A stretch of DNA of 64,000 nt. It comes from Pseudochelatococcus lubricantis (GTDB lineage: Bacteria; Pseudomonadota; Alphaproteobacteria; Rhizobiales; Beijerinckiaceae). The stretch is from contig NZ_JAASQI010000010.1 of assembly GCF_011762225.1 (NCBI RefSeq), positions 124,001-188,000 on the forward strand, read 5' to 3'. Under the pieces are notes generated by a model that worked only from the letters and a program-made list of their open reading frames with translations, did no database searches and was not told the DNA's origin. The position numbers were made by a program, and so were the translations under genes. Positions 43,369 to 51,293 of this stretch are shown here, piece by piece. How positions within the stretch are numbered: position 1 is the first letter of the stretch; each line of letters begins with the position of its first letter.

Positions 43369-45804
43369 TCACCACTTGTACTTGAGCGTGCCGAGCACTG
43401 TGCGGCCCTGGCCGAGATAGCAGGTGCCGGCATTGCAAATCTCGGCCCGCTTGTCGGTCAGGTTCGTGGCATTGACAGCAACGCTGAAGCCGGTGAGCCG
43501 ATCGTCGAGCCCGCCGAGATCGTAGCGGAGGGAAGCGTCAAGCAACGTGTAGGCGTCGTTGCGCATGGTATTGGTATTGTTGCCCCAGGTTTCGCCTATA
43601 TAGCGCACGCCTATGCCGCCGCCGAGCCCGGCCAGGGCACCCGACTGCACAGTATAGCTCAGCCAGAGCGAAGCGGCATGGCGCGGCGTCACCGCCGGCA
43701 CCTTGCCAATCTCGGCCGCCGTGTTGGAGCGGGTGATCTCGGCATCGACGAAGGTATAGGAGGCGATGGCCTCAAGTGAGTCCGTTATCTTTCCCCTGCC
43801 CTCGACCTCGATGCCCTGCGTCCGTATCCTGCCGATCGATTCATAATAGTATTGCCCGGTTGCCCCGTTGAATCCGGCATATTTGGCCGCGTTCTTTTCA
43901 ATGAGCTGATACGCCGACAACGTCAGGGACAGACGGCCATCCGCCGGCTGGTACTTGACGCCGGCTTCGAGCTGCTCGCCTTCGGACGGTTCCAGCACCC
44001 TGCCGTCGCGGTCGAGACTGCTCGTCGGCTGGAACGAGGTGCTGTAGCTGACGTAGGGGGCAATGCCGTTGTCGAAGAGGTAGAGCAGGCCCGCGTTGTA
44101 ACTGAAGGCGTCGTCGTTGCGCTTGCTGTTGACGCCGCCCGTCAGCAGGTTCGTCTGTGTCCTGTCCGTCCAGTCCTGCCTCCCGCCCAGCGACAGACGC
44201 CAGTTGCCGAGCCTGATCTGGTCCTGCGCATAGAGACCGACCTGATCGAAGTCCGTGTTCGTGCGGCTGGTGATTGCCGGCGTCGCACCGCTGAGCCCGT
44301 AGTAAGGATTGAGCACGTCCAGCGCAAATGCCGGATTGGCCGCACTCGTGCCGGTGTCGAACCGCGAGTTCATGTGGGCGTAGTCGAGGCCGAGGAGCAA
44401 CGTGTGCTGCAGCGATCCGGTGGCGAAATCGGCCTGTGCCTGATTGTCGACCTGGAAAGTCCGCAAGCGCTCGACGACGGCCGCGGTCCCGCGCCGGTAG
44501 ACCGACGAGGAGGCGTTCGCGAAGCCGCCCCCCGTGACGCCTCCGGTAAGATAGCGGCTGTCGAGATCCACGACTCCGAACCGCAAGTTCTGGCGCAGCG
44601 TCCAGACGTCATTGATGCGATGCGAGAGGTTGTAACCGATCTGGAACTGTTTCTGTTTCTGGTAATCGTAGTTCGGGTCGCTCGCGCGCAAACTGGATGT
44701 ACGGCTGTTCCGGTTGATCATCGCGACGTTGGAGTCCGTCTCGTCCTGCTGGGCGAGGCTGTAGACGGTCAGCGAACTGCCGTCCGTCGGCCGCCAGGTG
44801 AAGGAAGGCGCGAGCAGGAGCCGCCTGTCCTCGATATCGTAGTTGGTCTCGCCCGCGCGCCCCAGCGCCACGATGCGATAGAGAAACTTCCTGTCCGGAT
44901 CGACAGGCCCGCCGATATCGAAAGCACCCTGCAGGCGGCCATAGCTGCCGGCCTGTGCCTCGATCTCGTGATGGGCTTCCTCGGTGGGCAGCTTGGACTG
45001 TCGATCGATCAGCCCGCCCGGCGTGCCCTGACCGTAGAGCACGGAGACCGGCCCCTTGACGATGTCGATGCGATCGAGGCTGTAAGGCTCGGTCCGGAAA
45101 GTCGCATAGCCGCCGCTAATCTGGCGCAACCCGTCGCGATAGTCGCCCAGCGTCGTGGTCGCGAAGCCGCGGATGTAGATCTGGTCGAAGCGCGGATCAT
45201 AGCCGAAGGCGCCGGTGGTCACGCCCGACGTATAGCGCACCGCTTCCGGCACGCTCTGCACGCCGCGGTTGTCGAGTTCCTGGCGTGTGACGACCGATAT
45301 CGAGCGCGGCGTTTCGATCAGCGGTGTGTCGGTCTTGGTGCCGGCGCTGCTGCGCGTGGCGACATAACCGCGCGTGCCGTCGCCCCGGACGCCCGCCACC
45401 TCTATGGTGTCGAGCACGGTGGAACCGTCGTCGGCCAGGGCGGCGCCATTTTCCGACGATGCCGACGGGTCGAATATCTGGACCGTGCCGGCATTGCTGA
45501 ACCGGTATGTCAGGCCGGTACCGGCGAGCAGCATGGCGAGTGCCTGATCGGCGGTCAGCGATCCGCGCACAGCCCGGCCCATGGCCGCAATCGGCCGGTT
45601 TTCCCTGAATACCACGGAAAGACCTGCTACGCGGCCGATGTCGTTGACCGCCTGGGTAACGGGCTTGGCAGGGATGTTGAAATCGAACTGCCTCTGCGCT
45701 GCCCGCTGCTGCGCATGGACGGCCGTAACCGAAACGCCGGCGCTCGCGGCCAGCAACAGCGCCGCCAGCAGGAAGCTCTTCCGCCCCGCCCCGTTCCTTC
45801 TCAT
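43369..45804 (-). CDS. TonB-dependent siderophore receptor with N-terminal signalling (STN) domain
   Basis: An 811-residue outer-membrane receptor: signal peptide about 1-31, STN domain at about 40-95 (FDFNIPAKPVTQAVNDIGRVAGLSVVF...LTADQALAMLLAGTGLTYRF), plug (ETPRSISVVTRQELDNRG...DIVKGPVSVLYGQGTPGGLIDRQSK) and a 22-strand barrel ending in the aromatic residue W (LGTLKYKW). The STN domain would signal through the FecR protein encoded next upstream. The start at 45804 begins the signal peptide; an ATG at 45834 is possible. Substrate unknown, a ferric siderophore is likely. Confidence 0.94.
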   Translation of the reverse strand: MRRNGAGRKSFLLAALLLAASAGVSVTAVHAQQRAAQRQFDFNIPAKPVTQAVNDIGRVAGLSVVFRENRPIAAMGRAVRGSLTADQALAMLLAGTGLTYRFSNAGTVQIFDPSASSENGAALADDGSTVLDTIEVAGVRGDGTRGYVATRSSAGTKTDTPLIETPRSISVVTRQELDNRGVQSVPEAVRYTSGVTTGAFGYDPRFDQIYIRGFATTTLGDYRDGLRQISGGYATFRTEPYSLDRIDIVKGPVSVLYGQGTPGGLIDRQSKLPTEEAHHEIEAQAGSYGRLQGAFDIGGPVDPDRKFLYRIVALGRAGETNYDIEDRRLLLAPSFTWRPTDGSSLTVYSLAQQDETDSNVAMINRNSRTSSLRASDPNYDYQKQKQFQIGYNLSHRINDVWTLRQNLRFGVVDLDSRYLTGGVTGGGFANASSSVYRRGTAAVVERLRTFQVDNQAQADFATGSLQHTLLLGLDYAHMNSRFDTGTSAANPAFALDVLNPYYGLSGATPAITSRTNTDFDQVGLYAQDQIRLGNWRLSLGGRQDWTDRTQTNLLTGGVNSKRNDDAFSYNAGLLYLFDNGIAPYVSYSTSFQPTSSLDRDGRVLEPSEGEQLEAGVKYQPADGRLSLTLSAYQLIEKNAAKYAGFNGATGQYYYESIGRIRTQGIEVEGRGKITDSLEAIASYTFVDAEITRSNTAAEIGKVPAVTPRHAASLWLSYTVQSGALAGLGGGIGVRYIGETWGNNTNTMRNDAYTLLDASLRYDLGGLDDRLTGFSVAVNATNLTDKRAEICNAGTCYLGQGRTVLGTLKYKW

Positions 45805-45933
45805 CGATAGCAGCCCTTCTCGCTCGTGAAACATGCCGGGCGCGGGCAGCACATGAAGTGCGGTATTCCGTGCCTTTGTCTCCTTCACGTGCGAGAAGCC
45901 GCTTCACTGAACCGCGCGGCGCGATTTTTTTCG

Positions 45934-46926
45934 TTACGGTCCGATCACGGTGAGCCGGCCGGCTACCGTGTTCATGCGGAAACCGACGCTTGCCTGCAGT
46001 GAATTCAGCGCCGCATCCGTATCGGCGAGGGAAAGGCTCCCCGTCACAAGCTCCCCGGCGAGTTCCGTCGTGGCGATCACAATCCGCCCGCGGCGATAAC
46101 GTTCGATCTCGCGCACCACCTCGGCGAGGCGCGCGCGATAGAAGACGAGGCGGCCGTTGCGCCAGGCGAGCGCCTCCTCCAGATCGACGCGCGTGACCGG
46201 CCCAACCCCGGCCGGGCCGAAGCGAACCTGTTGGCCCGCCTCAAGAACGGCGTCGTCGGCAGCCCGGCCGCTCCTGACCGCGACGCGCCCGCGCTCCAGC
46301 GTCACGAGACCACCGTCGTCGAGCAGGTGCACGTCGAAGCGCGTGCCCAGCACCCGCACCTCCCCGCCGGACGCCGCGACCACAAACGGAACCGGCGACG
46401 ACACCACGTCGAAGAATGCCGCGCCCCGCATCAGCCGGACCCGGCGTTCCCCGTCGCGGTACTCTTCCGCGAGCGCGCTGTCCGCGTCTAGCAGCGCCGT
46501 CGATCCGTCCGGAAGGTTGACCAGCCGCCGCTCGCCGCGCTCGGTCTTGAAGTCCGCCAGCATATTCTGGAAAAGGCCGGGCCGTTCGAGCCATATTCCG
46601 CCCGCAAGCAGCAGGGCGAGCGCGAGGCAAAGGGCCGTGAGACGGCGTAACGTCCCGCGTTGCCCTTTCAGCCGATCCATGGCGTCGAGATAGACGGCGA
46701 GTTCGTCGGCCTCACGCGCGGCGAGCCGCTCCCCCGGTTTCCCGGTTGCGCGCCAGACGGCCTCAACCTTGCGGAACGCCTCGTCGTGGGCCGCATCGGC
46801 TTTCCGCCAGCGCTCGAACCGCTCGCGCTGGGCGTCCGTCGGCGAATCGAGCAGGCGCACGAGCCATTGCCGCGCTTCCTTGCGAACATCCGTCTCGGTC
46901 GGCTCTGTGGGGTCCTGACTGCTCAT
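45934..46926 (-). CDS. FecR family anti-sigma/signal transducer
   Basis: A 330-residue inner-membrane protein: N-terminal DUF4880 (ARQWLVRLLDSPTDAQRERFERWRKADAAHDEAF), one membrane helix at about 95-113 (LTALCLALALLLAGGIWL), FecR periplasmic domain (GERRLVNLPDGSTALLDADSAL...GEVRVLGTRFDVHLL) and a C-terminal DUF4974 (ALAWRNGRLVFYRARLAEVVREIERYRRGRI) that contacts the receptor STN domain. It controls the sigma factor encoded just upstream. Start at MSSQDPTEPTE, 46926. Confidence 0.93.
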   Translation of the reverse strand: MSSQDPTEPTETDVRKEARQWLVRLLDSPTDAQRERFERWRKADAAHDEAFRKVEAVWRATGKPGERLAAREADELAVYLDAMDRLKGQRGTLRRLTALCLALALLLAGGIWLERPGLFQNMLADFKTERGERRLVNLPDGSTALLDADSALAEEYRDGERRVRLMRGAAFFDVVSSPVPFVVAASGGEVRVLGTRFDVHLLDDGGLVTLERGRVAVRSGRAADDAVLEAGQQVRFGPAGVGPVTRVDLEEALAWRNGRLVFYRARLAEVVREIERYRRGRIVIATTELAGELVTGSLSLADTDAALNSLQASVGFRMNTVAGRLTVIGP

Positions 46927-46995
46927 GGGCCTGATAAACGGATTCCGTTTCAATACACGCGCAGGCGCATCATCCGCCGGATCGCAGGCAGGCTC

Positions 46996-47508
46996 CTACC
47001 CGGTATCGCCGGCCGGGATGCTTTCGCACGCCGCCACGGCACGCGCCATATGCTTCGCCACGGCCCGCTCGGAGATGCCGAACACGGACGCTATCTCGGC
47101 GAAGCTCCTACCATGGATCCTGTTCAGGAGAAAGATATGCCGCGTGCGCTTCGGAAGCGCCGCGAGCGCCTCATCGACGTTACGGATGTCCTGCCGCGCC
47201 GCGACAATGTCGAAGGGCGATGCCGACGGCGCGGCATACTGCTCAGGCGCGAGCGCACCGAAGAAGGCGTGCCGGGTCTTTTCCGCGCGGATGTGATCGA
47301 TGGCGGCATTGCGCGCGCAGCGCGTCAGGAACGCGGATGAATTGCCCGTGCAATCGACGGCCTTCTCCCAGATGCGGAGAAAGATGTCCTGCACGAGATC
47401 GCACGCGGTCGCCGTGCAGCCGATCTTCCGGCAAATCTGACGTTCGAGCCTCGCGCGCTCGTCAGCGTACAGGCGTTTGATTTCGTCGCTTCTGGCTGTC
47501 ATCAACAT
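46996..47508 (-). CDS. ECF sigma factor (FecI-like)
   Basis: A 170-residue ECF sigma factor. Region 2 is DLVQDIFLRIWEKAVDCTGNSSAFLTRCARNAAIDHIRAEKTR and region 4 is ALAALPKRTRHIFLLNRIHGRSFAEIASVFGISERAVAKHMARAV, both typical of FecI. It would transcribe the receptor and esterase genes when the ferric siderophore is bound. Starts at 47508 or 47502 are equally plausible; neither has a strong ribosome-binding site. Confidence 0.9.
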   Translation of the reverse strand: MLMTARSDEIKRLYADERARLERQICRKIGCTATACDLVQDIFLRIWEKAVDCTGNSSAFLTRCARNAAIDHIRAEKTRHAFFGALAPEQYAAPSASPFDIVAARQDIRNVDEALAALPKRTRHIFLLNRIHGRSFAEIASVFGISERAVAKHMARAVAACESIPAGDTG

Positions 47509-47600
47509 GCTGCAGGGAAATGCCGCCCGCGTTGAACGGCAGGCGCGCAATGGCACCGGCGCAGACTAGTGAATACGAAAACATCTTTCAATCGCAATTA

Positions 47601-47617
47601 TTTAGACTGATTCCAGA
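47601..47617. promoter_or_regulatory. Candidate iron-control (ICE/Irr-like) box
   Basis: TTTAGAC-TGA-TTCCAGA resembles the ICE element TTTAGAA-N3-TTCTAAA bound by Irr in Hyphomicrobiales, with three mismatches. It lies in the 183-bp divergent region between the FecI-like gene and the ABC ATPase gene, where iron control is expected. Irr itself is not in the window. Confidence 0.35.
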
Positions 47618-47691
47618 GACGGAATGAAAACACCCGCGGGGAAGTCGGAAAAGGGCTATCCCATCTTCCACATTATGGATATCGTTCCGCC

Positions 47692-48516
47692 ATGCAATAT
47701 CGTCTCCATGCCGAGTCGGTGACGCTGCGGTACGGCGAGCGGACGATTTCGGCGAATCTCGACGTCGCGATTCCGGACGGCTCCTTCACGGTGATCGTCG
47801 GCCCGAACGCTTGCGGCAAGTCTACCCTGCTGCGGGCGTTGTCGCGGCTGCTGGCGCCTGCGGCGGGAAAGGTGGTGCTGGACGGCAGGAATGTCGCCGA
47901 CTTCCCCGCCCGCGCTTTCGCCCGCCGGGTCGGCCTTCTGCCGCAGAGTTCCGTCGCCCCGGACGGCATCACCGTGGCCGACCTCGTGGCGCGTGGCCGC
48001 TATCCGCATCAGTCGTTCCTGCGGCAATGGTCGACAGCCGACGACAGGGCCGTTGTCGCGGCGATGGAGGCGACCCGGGTTTCCGGGCTGTCGGACCGGC
48101 TCGTGGACGAGCTGTCCGGCGGCCAGCGCCAGCGGGTCTGGATCGCGATGGTGCTGGCCCAGGAAACGCCGATCCTGCTGCTCGACGAGCCGACCACGTT
48201 CCTCGACATCGCCCACCAGATAGAGCTTCTCGACCTGTTGTCCGACCTCAACGGCGAGGGCCGCACGGTGGTCGCGGTCCTCCACGATCTCAACCAGGCG
48301 TGCCGCTACGCCACCCGTCTCATCGCCATGCGGGACGGCGCGATCGTGGCCGAGGGCGCCCCCTCGGACATCGTCACCGAACAGCTTGTCGAGCGTGTCT
48401 TCGATCTGCCGTGCGTCGTCGTTCCCGATCCCGTCTCCCTGACACCGCTCGTCGTGCCGATAGGAAGAGCGACGGCACGCATTCGCCAGACCGGAACAGA
48501 AAGGCGGCCGGCATGA
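47692..48516 (+). CDS. Iron-siderophore ABC transporter ATP-binding protein (FepC/FecE-like)
   Basis: A 274-residue ATPase: Walker A GPNACGKST (37-45), Q-loop in LLPQSSVAPDGITVADLVARGRYPHQ, which is the FecE/FepC-specific stretch, signature LSGGQRQR, Walker B ILLLDEPTTFLDIAHQ and the LHDLNQA H-loop. It should power the two FecCD permeases encoded 6-8 kb downstream; no other ATPase for them is visible. It overlaps the flavin monooxygenase gene as ATGA, so the two are co-translated. Confidence 0.93.
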   Translation: MQYRLHAESVTLRYGERTISANLDVAIPDGSFTVIVGPNACGKSTLLRALSRLLAPAAGKVVLDGRNVADFPARAFARRVGLLPQSSVAPDGITVADLVARGRYPHQSFLRQWSTADDRAVVAAMEATRVSGLSDRLVDELSGGQRQRVWIAMVLAQETPILLLDEPTTFLDIAHQIELLDLLSDLNGEGRTVVAVLHDLNQACRYATRLIAMRDGAIVAEGAPSDIVTEQLVERVFDLPCVVVPDPVSLTPLVVPIGRATARIRQTGTERRPA

Positions 48517-49793
48517 CGGTGGCCGGACAGCTTCACATTGGACTATGCCTTTCCGAAACGTGGCTGCTCGGCAGGGGCCCTGACGCCGCCGAGGGGCAAG
48601 CGCAAGTACGTGACCCCGCCGGCTTCTACGCCGGACTGGCGCGAGCTGCGGAAAAGGCGAAGCTGGACTTCGTCTTCAAACCGGATACGCTCGTGATACG
48701 CTCCGGCATCGCGGCGGCGACGCCGGCCATCGTGGGCCTCGACGTGACCGTCATGCTCGCGTCGATCGCGCGGGAGACCGACAGGATCGGCCTGGTCACG
48801 ACCGCCTCGACCACCTTTAACCCGCCCTACGTCGTGGCCCGCCAGATTCAGTCCCTGCACTGGATCAGCAACGGGCGAGCGGGATGGAACATCGTCACGT
48901 CCATCGAGGGCGCGGAAAATTTCGGCGATACGCCGATGCCGCCGACAGATGTCCGCTATCGCAAGGCACGGGAATTCACCGACGTTGTCCGGCGGCTCTG
49001 GCAAAGCTACCCCCTCGCCGCGCCGGCCGGCGCGGCGAACATCGCGCCTGTCGGCCACAGGGGGGAGTTCTTCAGCGTGGCAGGTCCGCTCAATGTGCCG
49101 GCCCATCCGGCCGGGCCGCCGCCGCTGTTCCAGGCAGGCGCTTCCGACATCGGGCGGGAATTCGCGGCGTCGGTGGCGGATGCCACGTTCGCGTCAACGC
49201 CCGACATGGGGGCCGCGATCGAACTGCGCGCCGATCTCCGCAGCCGCGCGGCGCGGCACGGACGGTCGCCGGACGCCGTCCGCGTGCTGCCGGGCCTGTA
49301 CTTCTTCCTCGCCGCAACCCGGGAGGAGGCATGGGAGATGCACAGGCGGGCGCATGCGCATCTGACACGCCGGCATCGCTGCGATGCTGTGAAATCCATC
49401 CTTGGGCTCGACATCGGCCACCTGCCGGCCGACGGTCGGGTGACGCCCGATATGCTCCCGGCGAGCGGCCTGCCCGTTCGCAGCCGCACCCATGCCGATC
49501 TGCTGCGCCGCTTCATCGCGCTCAACAATCCAACGGTGGAGGAATTGTTGTCGCGGCCCGAGGTCGTCGGCTCGGCCCATTGGGTTTCTGTCGGCACCGT
49601 GGATGACGTGCTGGGCGACATCATCGAGTGGCACGCGGCCGGCGCGATTGACGGCTTCATCGCCCTCCCGGGCGGCTCGCTGGAATCGCTCGCGCTGTTC
49701 CTAGACGAACTGGTGCCAGCCCTTGCGGAGCGGGGATTGTTCCGCAAGGACTACGAGGGCTCCACGCTGCGCGGACATCTGGGCATGGGCTGA
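48513..49793 (+). CDS. LLM-class FMN-dependent monooxygenase (NtaA/SnaA/DszA family)
   Basis: A 426-residue flavin-dependent monooxygenase of the bacterial-luciferase-like NtaA/SnaA/DszA group: LGLCLSETWLL-like start, DFVFKPDTL, LVTTASTTFNPPYVVARQIQSLHWISNGRAGWNIVTS (the family signature), FSVAGPLNVP and PPLFQAGASDIGREFAASVADATF. Family members cleave C-N or C-S bonds with FMNH2 and O2, including metal chelators (NTA, EDTA), dibenzothiophene sulfone and pristinamycin. Co-translation with a siderophore ATPase gene suggests that it attacks the imported ligand. No flavin reductase gene is adjacent. Confidence 0.88.
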   Translation: MTVAGQLHIGLCLSETWLLGRGPDAAEGQAQVRDPAGFYAGLARAAEKAKLDFVFKPDTLVIRSGIAAATPAIVGLDVTVMLASIARETDRIGLVTTASTTFNPPYVVARQIQSLHWISNGRAGWNIVTSIEGAENFGDTPMPPTDVRYRKAREFTDVVRRLWQSYPLAAPAGAANIAPVGHRGEFFSVAGPLNVPAHPAGPPPLFQAGASDIGREFAASVADATFASTPDMGAAIELRADLRSRAARHGRSPDAVRVLPGLYFFLAATREEAWEMHRRAHAHLTRRHRCDAVKSILGLDIGHLPADGRVTPDMLPASGLPVRSRTHADLLRRFIALNNPTVEELLSRPEVVGSAHWVSVGTVDDVLGDIIEWHAAGAIDGFIALPGGSLESLALFLDELVPALAERGLFRKDYEGSTLRGHLGMG

Positions 49794-49838
49794 CGGGAAA
49801 AGCCGCCCCGGCCCCGATAAGGCAGGGAACGGCAACTC

Positions 49839-50618
49839 TCAGCCGCCACCTCCCGCATCCAGCGTCGCCTGCTTCCCCGCCTCGAAAAGGGCCGCGCGGT
49901 GGCCTTCCGCCTCGGCCGTCTTCACGAAGGAGACAGTCGTGACGACGCAGGCGATTTCGTTCTGTACATTGAAGACGGGAGCCGCCTTGCCAGTCAGGGC
50001 CGAGAACAGGTGTTCGTTCAATTCCGCGCCGCCGGCTCGGCGGACGGCTTCCAGCGCGTCGGGCTTCGGCGTCTGCCCCCTGAAGGACGCAGGCTGCATT
50101 TTGCGTGCGGCCGAGATGGCTTTGGGAGGCAGATGGGCCTGAAAAACCAGCCCGCAGGCGGTGTTGTCGAGGGGCAGCACATCGCCGAGGCTGACCGTGC
50201 TGATCGAAAAATCCGTGCTGCGGTACCAGCGCACAACCGTGGGGCCGCGTTCGGTCCACACCGCGACGCCGCAACTGGCCGCGATGCGGGAAGCGAGGGA
50301 TTGCATCAGCCTGGCGGCCACCTCCACCGGCTCGATGCGCCGCATCGCGCGGATTCCGATGCTGAGCGAGGCCGGGCCGAGGTCGTATCGCCCCGTCGCC
50401 TCGTCCTGCGCCACCAGCCGCTCCCGAACGAGGCTCTGCATATAGCGGTGCGCCGTGGAAGGGCCGGTCTGAGCCTGCCGGGCAAGCTCGTTGAGGGCCA
50501 TAGCCCCCTCCGCCTTCGCCAGTATTTCAAGGAAACGCGCCGCAATCGACACGGACTGGATGGTCCCGGAACGCTTGTCCCGGTCGCGTTCCTTGCTGCC
50601 GGGTTGATTCGGCTTCAC
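49839..50618 (-). CDS. IclR-family transcriptional regulator
   Basis: A 259-residue regulator: N-terminal helix-turn-helix at about 18-78 (SVSIAARFLEILAKAEGAMALNELARQAQTGPSTAHRYMQSLVRERLVAQD) and the IclR effector domain from about 90 (RIAASCGVAVWTERGPTVVRWYRS, LPLDNTACGLVFQAHLP). It lies between the monooxygenase and the second TonB receptor on the opposite strand. IclR proteins usually sense catabolic substrates, which fits a monooxygenase better than iron itself. It is divergent from the receptor over a 675-bp gap. Confidence 0.92.
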   Translation of the reverse strand: MKPNQPGSKERDRDKRSGTIQSVSIAARFLEILAKAEGAMALNELARQAQTGPSTAHRYMQSLVRERLVAQDEATGRYDLGPASLSIGIRAMRRIEPVEVAARLMQSLASRIAASCGVAVWTERGPTVVRWYRSTDFSISTVSLGDVLPLDNTACGLVFQAHLPPKAISAARKMQPASFRGQTPKPDALEAVRRAGGAELNEHLFSALTGKAAPVFNVQNEIACVVTTVSFVKTAEAEGHRAALFEAGKQATLDAGGGG

Positions 50619-51293
50619 GGCTGGGACTCCTTATCGGCGGGCGGAAAACAGAAGGGGTCTGGAAACACAGTCATGGCATTCAACGACAGGGCTGGAATAG
50701 CGTGGACGACGGCGGCGCGACCCGGACGGGTTGCTGTTTATCACCGGAAACGCACGGTTTCATCGCAGATTCATGCGCAAGGCAAATCCGTTTGCCGCGA
50801 TCCGTAGCCGGATCCTTCTTCCGTCTGCCGCAATCCGGCAGCGACTCTTGTAAAGGATCAATCCGTTGCCTCCGCATGCATCATGGATATTGCAGGAGCG
50901 CATCCCCGCCCCGGCTGTACGCCGAGTAAAGAACATGCACGCGGATAATCGCCGATTCGATCTCCATTTTCAAAATTAGAGTAATTACAGTATTTTCACA
51001 ACCTTTTGCGCTCTCTCTTTTGCCGATCTACCCGCTTTGCCAAGTCCCGGTGTTGCACAAAGGTCATATAGAGGCCGCCAAACGGGCTTTTTCTTCCAAT
51101 TGCAGGTTCACGCAATTGTTTTCCGGAATGCGTTCTGGCATGTGGAATGTAATGAGGCGCAGCCACGTGCGACGGACGGCGACGGGGCGTATCGCGCCGC
51201 CGCACACTTTCGGGTTTCCGTTTCGAGATCACCAGAAGCCAGCAGTTGGAGCCGGCGGTTGCCCATCGACCGATCAGATGGTGAGGGACGAAT
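50619..51293. other. Intergenic region between IclR and the TonB receptor
   Basis: A 675-bp gap that should hold the divergent promoters of the IclR gene and of the receptor-binding protein-permease operon. The stretch around 50965-51000 is AT-rich and promoter-like. No convincing gene, RNA or repeat is seen in the rest. Confidence 0.55.

Noticed and set aside
48513-49793. The flavin monooxygenase as a plain sulfur-scavenging enzyme (SsuD/DszA/SfnG role).
   Set aside because: Possible, but there are no sulfonate transporter or flavin reductase genes nearby, while iron-chelate transport genes flank it. Not excluded, only less favoured.
50965-51000. A second Irr-like or Fur-like box before the second TonB receptor.
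   Set aside because: ATTAGAGTAATTACAG is too weak a match to any iron box that I know.
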